Below, in pieces: positions 33,864-44,003 of a stretch of 64,000 nucleotides of DNA. Both the position numbers and the translations under genes were made by a program. Position 1 is the stretch's first letter; each line of letters begins with the position of its first letter. The notes below the pieces were generated by a model. The model was not told where the DNA came from. It saw nothing but the letters and a program-made list of their open reading frames with translations, and ran no database searches. The stretch is from Rhodobacteraceae bacterium NBU2976 (GTDB lineage Bacteria; Pseudomonadota; Alphaproteobacteria; Rhodobacterales; Rhodobacteraceae). Location: the NCBI GenBank assembly GCA_023630215.1, contig JALPRQ010000001.1:1302001-1366000 (forward strand), read 5' to 3'.

Positions 33864-35002
33864 GCTTTTATGACTCATCGCGTGGGCGGACCCCAACTGG
33901 GCTAACGAAAATCTTTTATCTGCATTGGCCGCTAATCCTGTTGGTTTGCGCGGTCGCGGCGACGGGATTTCTGATGCTCTATTCCGTTGCTGGGGGCAGT
34001 TATGAGCCTTGGGCGCGCATTCAGATGATCCGCTTTGCGATTGGCATTGCTGGTATGTTCATCATCGCGTTCATTCCTATACAATTCTGGCGACGTATGG
34101 CGCCTATTGCGTATGTTGGCACGATTATCCTGTTGATTCTGGTTCTGTTTATCGGATTTGCCGGGGGTGGCGCGCAGCGTTGGATCAATCTGGGATTCAT
34201 GCAATTGCAGCCGTCAGAAGTGATGAAAGTTGCGGTCGTGATGGCGCTGGCAATGTATTACGACTGGTTGGAGCCGGAAAAAGTTTCACGCCCATTCTGG
34301 GTCCTGATACCGGTGATGCTGATCCTGGTTCCGCTGGGATTTGTCGTTATTCAGCCTGACCTTGGAACGGCGATACTGATTGCCGCCAGCGGCGGCGTGG
34401 TCATGTTTCTGGCCGGGGTGTCCATCTGGTACTTTGTCTTTATTGTTGGCACGGGCGTTGGCGCCGTCAGCTTCGTAATGTGGAGCCGGGGGACCGAATG
34501 GCAGGTGCTTAAGGATTATCAGTATAAACGTATCGACACGTTTCTTGATCCCTCGCTCGACCCGTTAGGCGCGGGCTATCATATTACGCAATCGAAAATC
34601 GCACTGGGTTCGGGCGGTTTTGGGGGTAGAGGTTTCATGCAGGGGCCGCAAAGCCGGCTTAACTTTCTACCCGAGAAACAGACCGACTTCATCTTTACGA
34701 CGTTCGCCGAGGAGTTCGGCTTCGTCGGCTCGATCTCTTTGCTGGTAATCTACTCGGCAATTGTGGTGTTCTGCGTGATGTCAGCCATCAATAACCGGGA
34801 TCGGTTTGGGGCACTTCTGACGGGGGGGCTGGGGGCGACCTTCTTTTTCTATTTTGCGGTCAATATGGCGATGGTGACGGGCTTGCTGCCGGTGGTAGGA
34901 GTGCCCTTGCCGTTGGTCAGCTATGGCGGCACCGCGATGTTGGTGCTCTTGGGCGCATTTGGGTTGATCCAGTCCGCGCATATCCACAGGCCACGCGGAT
35001 GA
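33860..35002 (+). CDS. rodA: Rod shape-determining protein RodA (SEDS glycosyltransferase)
   Basis: 380 aa polytopic membrane protein of the SEDS family, about ten helices, which polymerises glycan strands with PBP2. SEDS signatures are GFMQLQPSEVMKVAVV, QPDLGTAILIAASGG, the loop QSKIALGSGGFGGRG with LPEKQTDFIFTTFAEEFG, and PLPLVSYGGTAML near the end. It overlaps mrdA and the downstream reductase gene by 4 bases each. Confidence 0.95.
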   Translation: MSFYDSSRGRTPTGLTKIFYLHWPLILLVCAVAATGFLMLYSVAGGSYEPWARIQMIRFAIGIAGMFIIAFIPIQFWRRMAPIAYVGTIILLILVLFIGFAGGGAQRWINLGFMQLQPSEVMKVAVVMALAMYYDWLEPEKVSRPFWVLIPVMLILVPLGFVVIQPDLGTAILIAASGGVVMFLAGVSIWYFVFIVGTGVGAVSFVMWSRGTEWQVLKDYQYKRIDTFLDPSLDPLGAGYHITQSKIALGSGGFGGRGFMQGPQSRLNFLPEKQTDFIFTTFAEEFGFVGSISLLVIYSAIVVFCVMSAINNRDRFGALLTGGLGATFFFYFAVNMAMVTGLLPVVGVPLPLVSYGGTAMLVLLGAFGLIQSAHIHRPRG

Positions 35003-35925
35003 TCAGGGCGCTGTTTGCGGATAAGCCTGCGCATTGGGAGGCCTATCAGACACCGTTGCAACGGGCCTTTGCGGCTGCGGGCCTGGACGTGGATTTGGTG
35101 GTCGAGGCTGACCCGGCAACCGTCGATTACGTCATCTATGCCCCGGCCAGTGGATTGCAGGATTTTACACCTTTCACGCGGCTAAAGGCGGTGTTGTCGC
35201 TGTGGGCCGGGGTGGAAACCATTCAGTCAAACACGACCATTCGCGTGCCGCTCGCCCGGATGGTGGATAGCGGGCTGGCCGAAGGGATGCGGGACTATGT
35301 GACCGGACATATACTGCGGGCTCATCTGGGGATGGATATCTATACGCAGGATGGGGTCTGGCGGAACGACGTGATCCCGCCTCTGGCGCGCAATCGGACG
35401 GTTGGGTTTCTGGGGCTGGGGGAGCTGGGATCAGTCTGCGCCAATGCTGCCGTTGGTTTGGGCTTCAACACTTTGGGTTGGAGCCGTCGTGCAAAGGATT
35501 TGCCGGGTGTCACCTGTTTTCATGGGGAAGCTGGGTTAAAGGCGTTGCTGTCACAGGCTGACATTCTGGTGCTGTTGCTACCAAATACGCCCGCGACGGA
35601 GAATCTGCTGAACGCCGACCGGCTGGCCATACTGCCGCGCGGGGCAGTTATCATTAACCCCGGGCGTGGGGTGCTAATTGATGACGCCGCGCTGTTGGCG
35701 GCGCTGGAGACGGGTCAGATCGGCGGAGCAGTGCTCGACGTGTTTCGGCAGGAACCCTTGCCCGCCGATCATCCCTATTGGGCGCACCCCAACGTGATAG
35801 TGACCCCTCATATCGCGTCGGAGACCCGGCCAGAAACGGCGTCCGAAGTGATTGCCGAAAATATCCGGCGGTGCGAGGCTGGCGAGTCGTTGCTCTATCT
35901 GGTGGATCGCGCGGCGGGTTACTGA
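34999..35925 (+). CDS. Glyoxylate/hydroxypyruvate reductase-like D-2-hydroxyacid dehydrogenase
   Basis: 308 aa. The NAD(P)-binding loop is [14 protein letters not shown]. Catalytic-type residues lie in [18 protein letters not shown] (Arg), [15 protein letters not shown] (Glu) and [11 protein letters not shown] (His). The short N-terminal domain is that of the GhrA branch. It would reduce glyoxylate or hydroxypyruvate, which fits a cell that also makes glyoxylate from ureides (genes at 44-49 kb). It is coupled to rodA by overlap and converges with cobQ, overlapping it by 7 bases. Confidence 0.88.
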   Translation: MIRALFADKPAHWEAYQTPLQRAFAAAGLDVDLVVEADPATVDYVIYAPASGLQDFTPFTRLKAVLSLWAGVETIQSNTTIRVPLARMVDSGLAEGMRDYVTGHILRAHLGMDIYTQDGVWRNDVIPPLARNRTVGFLGLGELGSVCANAAVGLGFNTLGWSRRAKDLPGVTCFHGEAGLKALLSQADILVLLLPNTPATENLLNADRLAILPRGAVIINPGRGVLIDDAALLAALETGQIGGAVLDVFRQEPLPADHPYWAHPNVIVTPHIASETRPETASEVIAENIRRCEAGESLLYLVDRAAGY

Positions 35926-37352
35926 CCCCGGGCGATCGACAAGATCGCGTCGATATTCAAGTGGGTTTCCAGATGCTCGGCGAGGGCATCGAGCGTGTCG
36001 TCGACGGTTTGCCCATAATGCGCCTGACTGGAGGCCCCAAATTCCGACAGAAACGCCGCGCGGAACGCATCGGAACCAAACAGTCCGTGGATGTAGCATC
36101 CACTGACCGTCCCGTTAACAGCCCCGTGCGGTTGGCCATCGACCTCCAGCCACGGTTGGTCGGTGCCGGAAGTTTCGCCGATATGGATTTCATAGCCGCT
36201 AAGGGGCGCATTGCTGGCCGGGTGATGCCCCGTGATATTGGTCAGAGTCTTGTCCGCCGTCATACGGGTGGAGACGTTGAGGAGGCCAAGGCCGAGGAGG
36301 GTTTCGGGTGCGCCTTCGATCCCATCAGGGTCAGCGATTGACTGGCCAAGCATCTGATATCCCCCGCAAATTCCCAGCACTCGCCCTCCGCGCCGAACAT
36401 GGGCCAACAGGTCGATGTCCCAACCTTGGGCGCGGAGGAAATTCAGGTCACCGATCGTGGATTTGGTGCCGGGCAGGATGATCAGGTCCGCGTCGGCAGG
36501 CAGCGGTTGGCCGGGTTTAACCATGTCCAGCGTCACGTCCGGTTCCGCCTTTAGCGGGTCGAAATCGTCGAAATTGGCGATGCGGGAGAGGAGGGGGACA
36601 GCGATTTTAATGTGGCCCGTTCCGGCGGAGCGCACGTCCAGCGCGTCCTCGGCAGGCAGTTTCATCGCGTCTGCAAAATACGGCACAACGCCCAGTGAGG
36701 GCCAGTTGGTGCGCGCGACAATCTCGGCCAGGCCATCGTCAAACAGGGTCGGGTCGCCGCGAAATTTGTTGATCAGGAAGGCTTTGATCAGCGCCCGATC
36801 CGTGTCGGGCAGCACCGCGTGCGTTCCGACCAACTGCGCAATCACGCCGCCCCGGTCAATGTCGCCGGCAAGGATCACGGGGACTTTCGCCGCCTCGGCA
36901 AACCCCATATTGGCAATATCGCCGTCACGCAGGTTAATCTCCGCCGGGCTGCCCGCGCCTTCGACCAGCACAATGTCCGCCTCGGCCCTAAGGCGTTCAA
37001 AACTTTCCAGAATTTTTGGCAATAGCGACGGCTTCAGCCCCGCATAGTCACGTGCTTTCACCGAAGCGATCCGTTGGCCATGCACCACCACTTGCGCGCC
37101 AACATCAGTTTCGGGTTTCAGCAGAACTGGGTTGAAATCGACACGTGGCGCGACGCCACAGGCCAGCGCCTGCAACGCCTGCGCCCGGCCGATCTCGCCC
37201 CCGTCCGCGGTGACGGCGGCGTTGTTGGACATGTTTTGCGGCTTGAATGGGCGCACGACCAGCCCGCGGCGCAGCAGCGCCCGGCACAGACCGGCGACCA
37301 GCAGGGATTTCCCGACATTGGACCCGGTGCCCTGAATCATCACCGCTGTCAT
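35919..37352 (-). CDS. cobQ: Cobyric acid synthase
   Basis: 477 aa, usual length. It amidates adenosylcobyrinic diamide at four positions using glutamine and ATP (cobalamin synthesis). The N-terminal synthetase domain starts [20 protein letters not shown] and contains [12 protein letters not shown]. The C-terminal glutaminase domain has the nucleophile in [11 protein letters not shown] and a catalytic histidine in CYIHGLFGS. No other cobalamin genes lie in the window. It converges with the reductase gene. Confidence 0.95.
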   Translation of the reverse strand: MTAVMIQGTGSNVGKSLLVAGLCRALLRRGLVVRPFKPQNMSNNAAVTADGGEIGRAQALQALACGVAPRVDFNPVLLKPETDVGAQVVVHGQRIASVKARDYAGLKPSLLPKILESFERLRAEADIVLVEGAGSPAEINLRDGDIANMGFAEAAKVPVILAGDIDRGGVIAQLVGTHAVLPDTDRALIKAFLINKFRGDPTLFDDGLAEIVARTNWPSLGVVPYFADAMKLPAEDALDVRSAGTGHIKIAVPLLSRIANFDDFDPLKAEPDVTLDMVKPGQPLPADADLIILPGTKSTIGDLNFLRAQGWDIDLLAHVRRGGRVLGICGGYQMLGQSIADPDGIEGAPETLLGLGLLNVSTRMTADKTLTNITGHHPASNAPLSGYEIHIGETSGTDQPWLEVDGQPHGAVNGTVSGCYIHGLFGSDAFRAAFLSEFGASSQAHYGQTVDDTLDALAEHLETHLNIDAILSIARGQ

Positions 37353-37361
37353 AGGGCGACC

Positions 37362-38384
37362 CTATCCAGCCGTGGCGGGGCGTGCAATCAGATGGTCGTC
37401 GCCAATGATGGCTTTGGGCTGATATTTCGGTAGCGCCTTCATCCGGTCCAGAACCGAGGGGTGCAGCGCATCAAACGGGGTCATGCAGGCCTTGCGCCGG
37501 GCGCGACGGATAAAGGTTTTGCCCATGCCGCCAAGGTTCCCAATCATCGGGGCAGCCGGATCGGCAGGATATCGCGCCTGCCAGCCAGAGGGCAGGGGGA
37601 GGCCGGAGCGTTCTGCCCGTTCCAGCATCCAGACTAACGGAATGTTGGAAAGATGTCGCGCCGACATATCACTGGCCACATGCCCCCCAACATCCGCATG
37701 TGCGCCGGGGAACCACAGCTGTTCGGCATGGCCGGGGAAGTCGTCAGTTTCATCCCAAAGTATCGGTTCATACGCTTTTCGTGTCTCGTCCAGCGCGAGG
37801 GCCTGATAGGCGTTTGCAATAGAGGCAGACAGGTGATGATCATGAAAATCCGTTGCCATCGGCGCAATCCGCCAAAGCAGCGGATACTGTATGCCAAGCG
37901 CCTTCACCGTGTCCCACACGCCAATCAGCTCGATCTTGATATTGTCGTGGCAATAGGCGCGGGTGAAGGCACGGGCGGCGGGTGTTACCTCGTCCGTTTC
38001 GTAATGGCGGAAAGCACGTTCGACGCGACGGTCTGTGACATGCTCGCGCTGCAACAACCCGATCCGCGTGATCATTCCGGCAAGCGAGCGGACCGAATAG
38101 GCTCCGCGCGAAAACCCGAACAACATGATCCGGTCGCCGGGATTGTAATAGGTCGACAATTGTCGGTAGCTTGCTGATATTGTTAGGTTAATCCCGATCC
38201 CGGCGGCGACCTTCACCCATTTGGACAGGCCCGTCCCCTGAATGCCGGGGTGGTAATAGACGGTCAGGTCGGTACGGGGTTTTACCTCTCGCAGCAGTTT
38301 ATACAGGATCCCGGCATTGGTTTCCTGCCCATCCTCCAATCGGCTGAGGGTGCCGTCGACAATGACAACATGTGTGCGGATCAT
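37362..38384 (-). CDS. DUF2235 alpha/beta-hydrolase-like protein
   Basis: 340 aa. The domain has the Gly-X-Ser-X-Gly element GFSRG (residues 90-94, Ser92) within MLFGFSRGAYSVRSLAGMI. An IGVWDTVKALG strand and WFPGAHADVGGH carry the likely acidic and histidine residues of the triad. DUF2235 includes the Tle1-type phospholipase effectors of type VI secretion, but stand-alone chromosomal members in Rhodobacterales occur without secretion genes, and none are seen here. It is 9 bases upstream of cobQ. Substrate unknown. Confidence 0.85.
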   Translation of the reverse strand: MIRTHVVIVDGTLSRLEDGQETNAGILYKLLREVKPRTDLTVYYHPGIQGTGLSKWVKVAAGIGINLTISASYRQLSTYYNPGDRIMLFGFSRGAYSVRSLAGMITRIGLLQREHVTDRRVERAFRHYETDEVTPAARAFTRAYCHDNIKIELIGVWDTVKALGIQYPLLWRIAPMATDFHDHHLSASIANAYQALALDETRKAYEPILWDETDDFPGHAEQLWFPGAHADVGGHVASDMSARHLSNIPLVWMLERAERSGLPLPSGWQARYPADPAAPMIGNLGGMGKTFIRRARRKACMTPFDALHPSVLDRMKALPKYQPKAIIGDDHLIARPATAG

Positions 38385-38600
38385 CTCGTCCCTAATCTGA
38401 CCCGCCGCGTGCAGCGTTTCAAGATCGGGGACGTGAGGTCAGGCAAATATTGTCGTGAGGGATCAACCTTGTGTCAGGTCTTGCGCCAGCATCAGTGCAT
38501 TGTTGTGGGGGTAGTAGGAGGTAGCGGTTTTGACCATGCCTCCACGCCCGCGCTATTTGGCGGTGAATGACGGGCTGCTGATCAGTCAGGCGGTGCCGCG

Positions 38601-39137
38601 TTAGCTTTTCGACAGCTCCAACAATGCGTCGGCGACGTCTTGGGTTTCGATAGCCTCGGCCCCTCGCGCTTTGCGGATTTCAAACGCGCGGTTCAGAACC
38701 TGCCCGTGGGTGCAGCCTTGGGGTGGTTCGAATTTATACGACGCCAATTCGATCAGTACGCCCAGCGGTTCGCGGAAATAGAGGCTATCCATAAAGCCCC
38801 GATCCACGATTCCGTTTGTCCCGAACCCCGCCGCTTTCAGCCGCTCCTCCGCCACTCTGATCGAGGCTTGGCTGACATTGAAGGCGATATGATGAACCGA
38901 CCCGACGGGTTGCGGCAGTTTCTGGCTGTAGGGTTTGCGGTTTTCGTCCGTGAATACCGTGATCGTCGTCCCGTCGCCTGTGTTGAAATACAAATGCCCC
39001 AGCGAGGGCTCGTCGAGGTTGGGTTGTTCGAAAATGAATGCCATCCCCAGCACGCCTTCCCAAAAGTCGATGCTGGTTTTGCGATCCGCGCCATTAAGGG
39101 TGATATGGTGCATCCCCTGCACCTGAACCAAAGCCAT
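38601..39137 (-). CDS. VOC family (glyoxalase/ring-cleavage dioxygenase-like) protein
   Basis: 178 aa. Two beta-alpha-beta-beta-beta modules. Metal-ligand candidates are in GMHHITLNG, VGSVHHIAFNV and GVLIELASYKF (final Glu). It resembles the larger VOC proteins often annotated as ring-cleaving dioxygenase-like. The frame extends upstream to 39188, but MALVQVQGMHH is the usual start. The 216 bases between this gene and the DUF2235 start contain no supported gene. Confidence 0.82.
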   Translation of the reverse strand: MALVQVQGMHHITLNGADRKTSIDFWEGVLGMAFIFEQPNLDEPSLGHLYFNTGDGTTITVFTDENRKPYSQKLPQPVGSVHHIAFNVSQASIRVAEERLKAAGFGTNGIVDRGFMDSLYFREPLGVLIELASYKFEPPQGCTHGQVLNRAFEIRKARGAEAIETQDVADALLELSKS

Positions 39138-39188
39138 AGCTAATCCTTTCGTTTTCTGAACGATACGAGAGGGGATACGGTGATGCAA

Positions 39189-40325
39189 TCAGCTCAGATG
39201 CAAAACCGTCGCCGTTTCGATCTGACCATAGCCGTTGAAATCGGTCGTGACCCCGCGAACATACGCCCCCATGGAGGGGAAGAGGATATAGTCGCCTTCC
39301 TGCGTATCACCCGGAATGTCGAGCGGATTCGGCAACGTGTCGAGCGAGTCACAGGTTGGGCCAAACAGGGTTCGCGGCTGCGTTTCGCCTGTCCGTTTCG
39401 CGCCGTCCGGTCCGATCACGTCAAAGCTGCGCACGACCGGCAGGACCGGAAATTCCGACAGACCGCCATAGATGCCATCATTCAGGTACAGCGCACCGCT
39501 ATCGCCGATCCCCTTGATGCGGACCGCGTGGGCAAAGGCTTCGGCAACCATTCCCCGGCCTGGCTCGCAAACAAGCGCGGGGGGGTGGTTGCCGAAAGCC
39601 TCGCCGACTGTCGAGCTGATCGTGTCGAAAAACGCCGACAGCTCGGGTCGTGCCGTCCCCACCCGGCAGGGGAAGCCACCACCAACATTCAAACGATGGA
39701 GCGGGAGGTCAGCCGCACGGGCAATCGCCGCGGCCTCGGATATGTAGGCGGCCCATGCGCCGGGATCCTCGCATTGCGTGCCGGGATGGAAGGTAAGCGA
39801 GGGCAGATATCCCGCCGCCTGAACGGCACGCAACAGGTCGGCGGCCTTGCGCGGTTCCGCCCCGAATTTTGTGCCAAAATCATAAACCGCACCTTTGACG
39901 GGCAGTTTGAAGCGCACCGACATTTCCGCGCCTTTCGGCACAAGATCGGTGAGTTTGGCCAGTTCATTGACGCTATCAACCGCGAAGGACCGCACGCACT
40001 GACCGACCGCAAAGGTAATTTCCGACCGTGATTTGACCGGGTTGTTATAATGCATCGTCGCAGTGGGGGCGAGTTGGCGGATCAGCCGAATTTCGTTGGG
40101 GGAGGCCACGTCGAACCCGGTCAGACCCGCCCGCACCAGATTGGTGATCACCATCGGGTCCGGATTGGATTTCACCGCAAATGTCACCAGCCCGGGGAAA
40201 CCGTCCTGAAACACCTTGGCTTTTGCGTGCAAGGCGGAGGGGCAAAAGAAATGCACCGGCTTATCAGGCTGGTTGCTGACCAGATAGGTGGCCGGGTCGG
40301 CCCAGATGTGAGAGCGAATGTTCAT
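39189..40325 (-). CDS. Type III PLP-dependent decarboxylase (ornithine/lysine decarboxylase-like)
   Basis: 378 aa. An alanine-racemase-fold barrel has the PLP lysine in TFAVKSNPDP, then SLTFHPGTQC, the phosphate-binding LNVGGGFPC, CEPGRGMVAEA, and LFGPTCDSLD with the active-site cysteine. That set fits eukaryotic-type ornithine decarboxylases, i.e. putrescine formation. Lysine decarboxylation is not excluded. The open frame continues upstream to 40826, but this would overlap the divergent AsnC-type gene, so ATG 40325 is used. Confidence 0.9.
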   Translation of the reverse strand: MNIRSHIWADPATYLVSNQPDKPVHFFCPSALHAKAKVFQDGFPGLVTFAVKSNPDPMVITNLVRAGLTGFDVASPNEIRLIRQLAPTATMHYNNPVKSRSEITFAVGQCVRSFAVDSVNELAKLTDLVPKGAEMSVRFKLPVKGAVYDFGTKFGAEPRKAADLLRAVQAAGYLPSLTFHPGTQCEDPGAWAAYISEAAAIARAADLPLHRLNVGGGFPCRVGTARPELSAFFDTISSTVGEAFGNHPPALVCEPGRGMVAEAFAHAVRIKGIGDSGALYLNDGIYGGLSEFPVLPVVRSFDVIGPDGAKRTGETQPRTLFGPTCDSLDTLPNPLDIPGDTQEGDYILFPSMGAYVRGVTTDFNGYGQIETATVLHLS

Positions 40326-40424
40326 AGGAAAATGATCGGACTCGGCAATGTCAGAATCACTCGTCAAATGAATCAAAACGTGCGAAAGTTGCGGCAGATT
40401 GACGACTAAACAGGTGAAACGCCC

Positions 40425-40856
40425 ATGGATGACATTGACAACCGCTTGCTGAGCGAACTGGCGAATAACGCTCGCGCCTCGGTATCCACGCTGGGGCGCA
40501 AGCTGGGACTGGCGCGCACAACGGTGCAGGCGCGGATCGAAAAGCTGGAGCGGACGGGCGTGATCGCGGGCTATACGGTGCGGCTGGGCGAACCAGCACG
40601 ACGGGATCGTATTCGCGCCACGGTGTTGGTGAATTTTGACCCCCGCGCGGGCGCGCAGGTCGTCAGCCGTCTGAAAGCGATGCCGGAGGTGGAGGTGGCG
40701 CATACCTCCTCGGGCCGGTTTGACCTGGTGCTGCAATTGGCGACGCGCAACACGGCACAGCTGGATGAAATTCTGGATGTGATCGGGGCGATCCCGGGGG
40801 TGCGATCCTCGGAATCGCTGATCCACCTATCGACAAAAATCGACCGTCCGGTCTAG
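40425..40856 (+). CDS. Lrp/AsnC family transcriptional regulator
   Basis: 143 aa. N-terminal helix-turn-helix (LLSELANNARASVSTLGRKL, TVQARIEKLERTGVI) and C-terminal RAM ligand-binding domain (VSRLKAMPEVEVAHTSSGRFD). It is divergent from the decarboxylase gene with a 99-bp gap, so it most likely senses an amino acid and controls that gene. It lies upstream of valS on the same strand, about 60 bases away. Confidence 0.9.
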   Translation: MDDIDNRLLSELANNARASVSTLGRKLGLARTTVQARIEKLERTGVIAGYTVRLGEPARRDRIRATVLVNFDPRAGAQVVSRLKAMPEVEVAHTSSGRFDLVLQLATRNTAQLDEILDVIGAIPGVRSSESLIHLSTKIDRPV

Positions 40857-40919
40857 GGGGTTTTCACTGGGCGCAGGCCCATGTATTACGGCGCGGATAC
40901 CAGATTCAGGAAGACCCAG

Positions 40920-43900
40920 ATGGCCATGGAAAAGACCTTCGACGCCCAAAAAGCTGAGGCGGAGATTTACGCAAAATGGATGGACGCCAAGGCGTTTGCT
41001 GCGGGGGCAAATGCCAGCCGCGAGGAAACCTTTACCATCATGATCCCGCCGCCGAACGTGACGGGGTCGTTGCATGTGGGTCATGCGTTCAACAACACGT
41101 TGCAGGATATCCTGATCCGCTGGCACCGGATGCGTGGGTTCGACACGCTGTGGCAGCCGGGGCAGGACCATGCCGGGATCGCGACGCAGTTGCAGGTCGA
41201 AAAGATGCTGACAGAAACGCAGCAGCCAAGCCGCGCCGAAATGGGGCGCGAGGCGTTTACGGCCAAGGTCTGGGAATGGAAGCAGAAATACGGCTCTACC
41301 ATCATCAATCAGCTTCAACGACTGGGTGCGAGCTGCGACTGGGACCGGAATGCTTTTACCATGTCCGGCGCGGAGAATGCGCCAGAGGGTGAGGAGGGCA
41401 ATTTCCACGACGCCGTCCTGAAAGTGTTCGTTGAGCTTTATAACAAGGGTTTGATTTACAAGGGAAAACGCCTCGTCAACTGGGACCCGCATTTTGAAAC
41501 CGCGATTTCGGACCTGGAGGTCGAGAATATAGAAATCGACGGCCATATGTGGCATTTCAAATACCCGCTGGCCGGGGGCGCGACATATGAGTATGTCGAG
41601 AAGGACGAGGACGGGAATGTCACCCTTCGCGAGACCCGCGATTACATTTCCATCGCCACGACGCGCCCTGAAACCATGCTGGGCGACGGTGCGGTGGCGG
41701 TTCACACAACGGACGAACGCTATGCGCCGATTGTTGGAAAACTGTGCGAAATCCCGGTCGGGCCGAAGGAACATCGCCGCCTGATCCCGATCATCACTGA
41801 CGATTATCCCGATCCTGATTTCGGGTCTGGCGCAGTGAAAATCACCGGTGCGCATGACGCGAACGATTATGGTGTGGCGAAGCGCAACAATATTCCGCTC
41901 TATCGCCTGATGGACACCAAGGCGCATATGCGGACCGACGGGCTGGATTATGTCGCCGCCGCAACGCGGGCTGGAGAGATTTCGCGCGGCGCGGATTTTG
42001 ACGAGGCGGAGATTGAAAATATCAACCTCGTCCCCGATGAATATCGCGGGTTGGACCGGTTCGAGGCACGCAAGAAAGTCGTCAAAGACATCGACGCCGA
42101 AGGGCTGATGATCGCGATTGAAGACAAGAAAATCATGCAGCCCTTCTGCGACCGCTCCAAGGTCGTGATGGAGCCGATGCTGACGGATCAGTGGTATGTT
42201 GATGCCGCAAAACTGGCCGGTCCGGCGCTGGAGGCGGTCCGCGATGGCCGCACGCAGATCATCCCGGAGCGGGATAAGAAGGTCTATTACCACTGGATGG
42301 AAAATATCGAGCCGTGGTGTATCTCCCGCCAGCTTTGGTGGGGGCATCAGGTGCCGGTTTGGTATGGGCCGGATGACACTCCATTTTGTGCTGAGAATTA
42401 TGAATTAGCAATTGAGTGTGCTGAAGAGTACTACACAGCATTAAACGAAGAAGGTGTGCTCGGTGATATACTGGGTGCTACTGATGAAACATATGATGGT
42501 GTTGAGGTTTTTGCTTACGCCGATGATCAAGGTACTTACGTAGATAGTTCGGGTAGGGCCAGAGCACGAGCCGATGACCGTTCCGGCTATTCAGTCGGCA
42601 ACGATGATCACTATATTCATGTAGAGATTTTTCTCGCCCGCGACCCCGACGTCCTCGACACATGGTTCTCCTCTGGCCTCTGGCCTATCGGAACGCTCGG
42701 CTGGCCGGAACAGACCCCGGAACTCCAAAAATACTTCCCGACTGACGTCCTGATCACCGGGCAGGATATCCTGTTCTTCTGGGTCGCCCGCATGATGATG
42801 ATGCAGCTGGAGGTCGTGGACGAGGTGCCGTTCCATACCGTTTACCTCCACACGCTGGTGCGGGACGAGAAGGGCGTGAAAATGTCGAAAACGCTCGGCA
42901 ACGTCATCGACCCGCTCGACATGATCGACGAATACGGGGCGGACGCGCTGCGCTTCACCAATGCCTCGATGGCGGCGATTGGCGGGCAGTTGAAACTGTC
43001 GATGGACACGATCAAAGGCTACCGGAATTTCGGCACGAAACTGTGGAATGCGGCACGTTTTGCCGAAATGAACAATTGTAAACCCGTCGCCGATTTCGAC
43101 CCGCTGGCGGTCACGCAGACGCTGAACAAATGGATAGTCGGTGAGACGGCGCGGGCGCGGGAGGCGGTGGATGCGGCGCTGACCAGCTATCGTTTCAATG
43201 ACGCCGCCAGCACGCTTTACGCCCATATTTGGGGTAAGGTCTGCGACTGGTATGTCGAATTCGCGAAACCGCTGTTCCAGTCGGATGACACGGCAGTGGT
43301 GGCCGAGACGCGGGCTACCATGGCCTGGGCGATTGACCAGTGCCTGATCCTGCTGCATCCGATCATGCCGTTCATCACGGAACAGCTGTGGGGGGATATC
43401 GCGGATCGCGCGAAGATGCTGGTTCATGCGGATTGGCCGGAATATACGGTTGCGGATTATGTGGACCCGGACGCGGATCGCGAGATGAACTGGGTGATCG
43501 GCCTGATCGAAAGCATCCGGTCTGTTCGTGCCGAAATGCACGTGCCCGCAGGCGCAAAAATCCCGATGGTGCAGTTGGAGCTGGACGCGGTGGGGCAGAC
43601 GGCATTCGCCAACAATGCCGTCCTGATCCACCGTCTGGCGCGGATTGATGAGGTTTCGACCGCGGCGGAGGCACCGAAAGGCGCCGTGACGATCCCGGTC
43701 GAAGGCGGCACCTTCTGTCTGCCGCTCGCCGACATAATCGACGTCGCGGCGGAAAAGGACCGACTGCAAAAGTCCATGGACAAACTGGCGAAGGAAATCG
43801 GCGGGCTGAAGGGTAAGCTCAGCAACGAAAAATTCACCGCCAACGCGCCCGAGGAAGTCGTGCAGGAAAACCGCGACCGTCTGGCAGCGGCGGAGGAAGA

Positions 43901-43949
43901 GGCGAGCCGCGTTCAGGCCGCCCTAGACCGCCTTGCCGCCATCGGTTAA
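40920..43949 (+). CDS. valS: Valine--tRNA ligase
   Basis: 1009 aa from the ATG at 40920, 7 bases after AGGAAG. It charges tRNA-Val. The class I motifs are HVGHA (52-56) and KMSKT (654-658). The editing domain contains [17 protein letters not shown], and the C-terminal coiled coil runs from [13 protein letters not shown] to the end. Between PVWYGPDD and [13 protein letters not shown], residues about 486-573 form an insertion of roughly 80-90 residues, acidic and Tyr-rich. Its DNA (about 42375-42640) is visibly AT-richer than the rest, with codons such as TTA, ATA and GTA that are rare elsewhere in the gene. The frame is intact, so the protein is probably functional. The insertion is discussed in the findings. 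Confidence 0.95.
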   Translation: MAMEKTFDAQKAEAEIYAKWMDAKAFAAGANASREETFTIMIPPPNVTGSLHVGHAFNNTLQDILIRWHRMRGFDTLWQPGQDHAGIATQLQVEKMLTETQQPSRAEMGREAFTAKVWEWKQKYGSTIINQLQRLGASCDWDRNAFTMSGAENAPEGEEGNFHDAVLKVFVELYNKGLIYKGKRLVNWDPHFETAISDLEVENIEIDGHMWHFKYPLAGGATYEYVEKDEDGNVTLRETRDYISIATTRPETMLGDGAVAVHTTDERYAPIVGKLCEIPVGPKEHRRLIPIITDDYPDPDFGSGAVKITGAHDANDYGVAKRNNIPLYRLMDTKAHMRTDGLDYVAAATRAGEISRGADFDEAEIENINLVPDEYRGLDRFEARKKVVKDIDAEGLMIAIEDKKIMQPFCDRSKVVMEPMLTDQWYVDAAKLAGPALEAVRDGRTQIIPERDKKVYYHWMENIEPWCISRQLWWGHQVPVWYGPDDTPFCAENYELAIECAEEYYTALNEEGVLGDILGATDETYDGVEVFAYADDQGTYVDSSGRARARADDRSGYSVGNDDHYIHVEIFLARDPDVLDTWFSSGLWPIGTLGWPEQTPELQKYFPTDVLITGQDILFFWVARMMMMQLEVVDEVPFHTVYLHTLVRDEKGVKMSKTLGNVIDPLDMIDEYGADALRFTNASMAAIGGQLKLSMDTIKGYRNFGTKLWNAARFAEMNNCKPVADFDPLAVTQTLNKWIVGETARAREAVDAALTSYRFNDAASTLYAHIWGKVCDWYVEFAKPLFQSDDTAVVAETRATMAWAIDQCLILLHPIMPFITEQLWGDIADRAKMLVHADWPEYTVADYVDPDADREMNWVIGLIESIRSVRAEMHVPAGAKIPMVQLELDAVGQTAFANNAVLIHRLARIDEVSTAAEAPKGAVTIPVEGGTFCLPLADIIDVAAEKDRLQKSMDKLAKEIGGLKGKLSNEKFTANAPEEVVQENRDRLAAAEEEASRVQAALDRLAAIG

Positions 43950-43965
43950 CCGCTTGTCATCGTCG

Positions 43966-44000
43966 CCGTCCCGCTTATGATCACCTCAAAAGCGGGACGG
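43966..44000 (+). promoter_or_regulatory. Perfect 11-bp hairpin between valS and the ureide operon
   Basis: CCGTCCCGCTT (43966-43976) pairs perfectly with AAGCGGGACGG (43990-44000), loop 13 bases. The 3' arm contains the only ribosome-site-like sequence for the ATG at 44004, and the loop starts with another in-frame ATG (43977). It may end valS transcripts, although no T-run follows, or limit translation of the aminotransferase gene. Confidence 0.6.
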
Positions 44001-44003
44001 ATA

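Noticed and set aside
38385-38600. Short + strand frame (MPPRPRYLAVNDGLLISQAVPR, from 38536)
   Set aside because: 22 codons, no ribosome site and no family; the gap is left unannotated.
40827-42347. 506-aa open frame antisense to valS
   Set aside because: It mirrors valS codon bias, has no recognisable domain and lies entirely opposite a clear essential gene.
42591-43769. 392-aa open frame antisense to valS
   Set aside because: Shadow of the valS reading frame; no domain or ribosome site.
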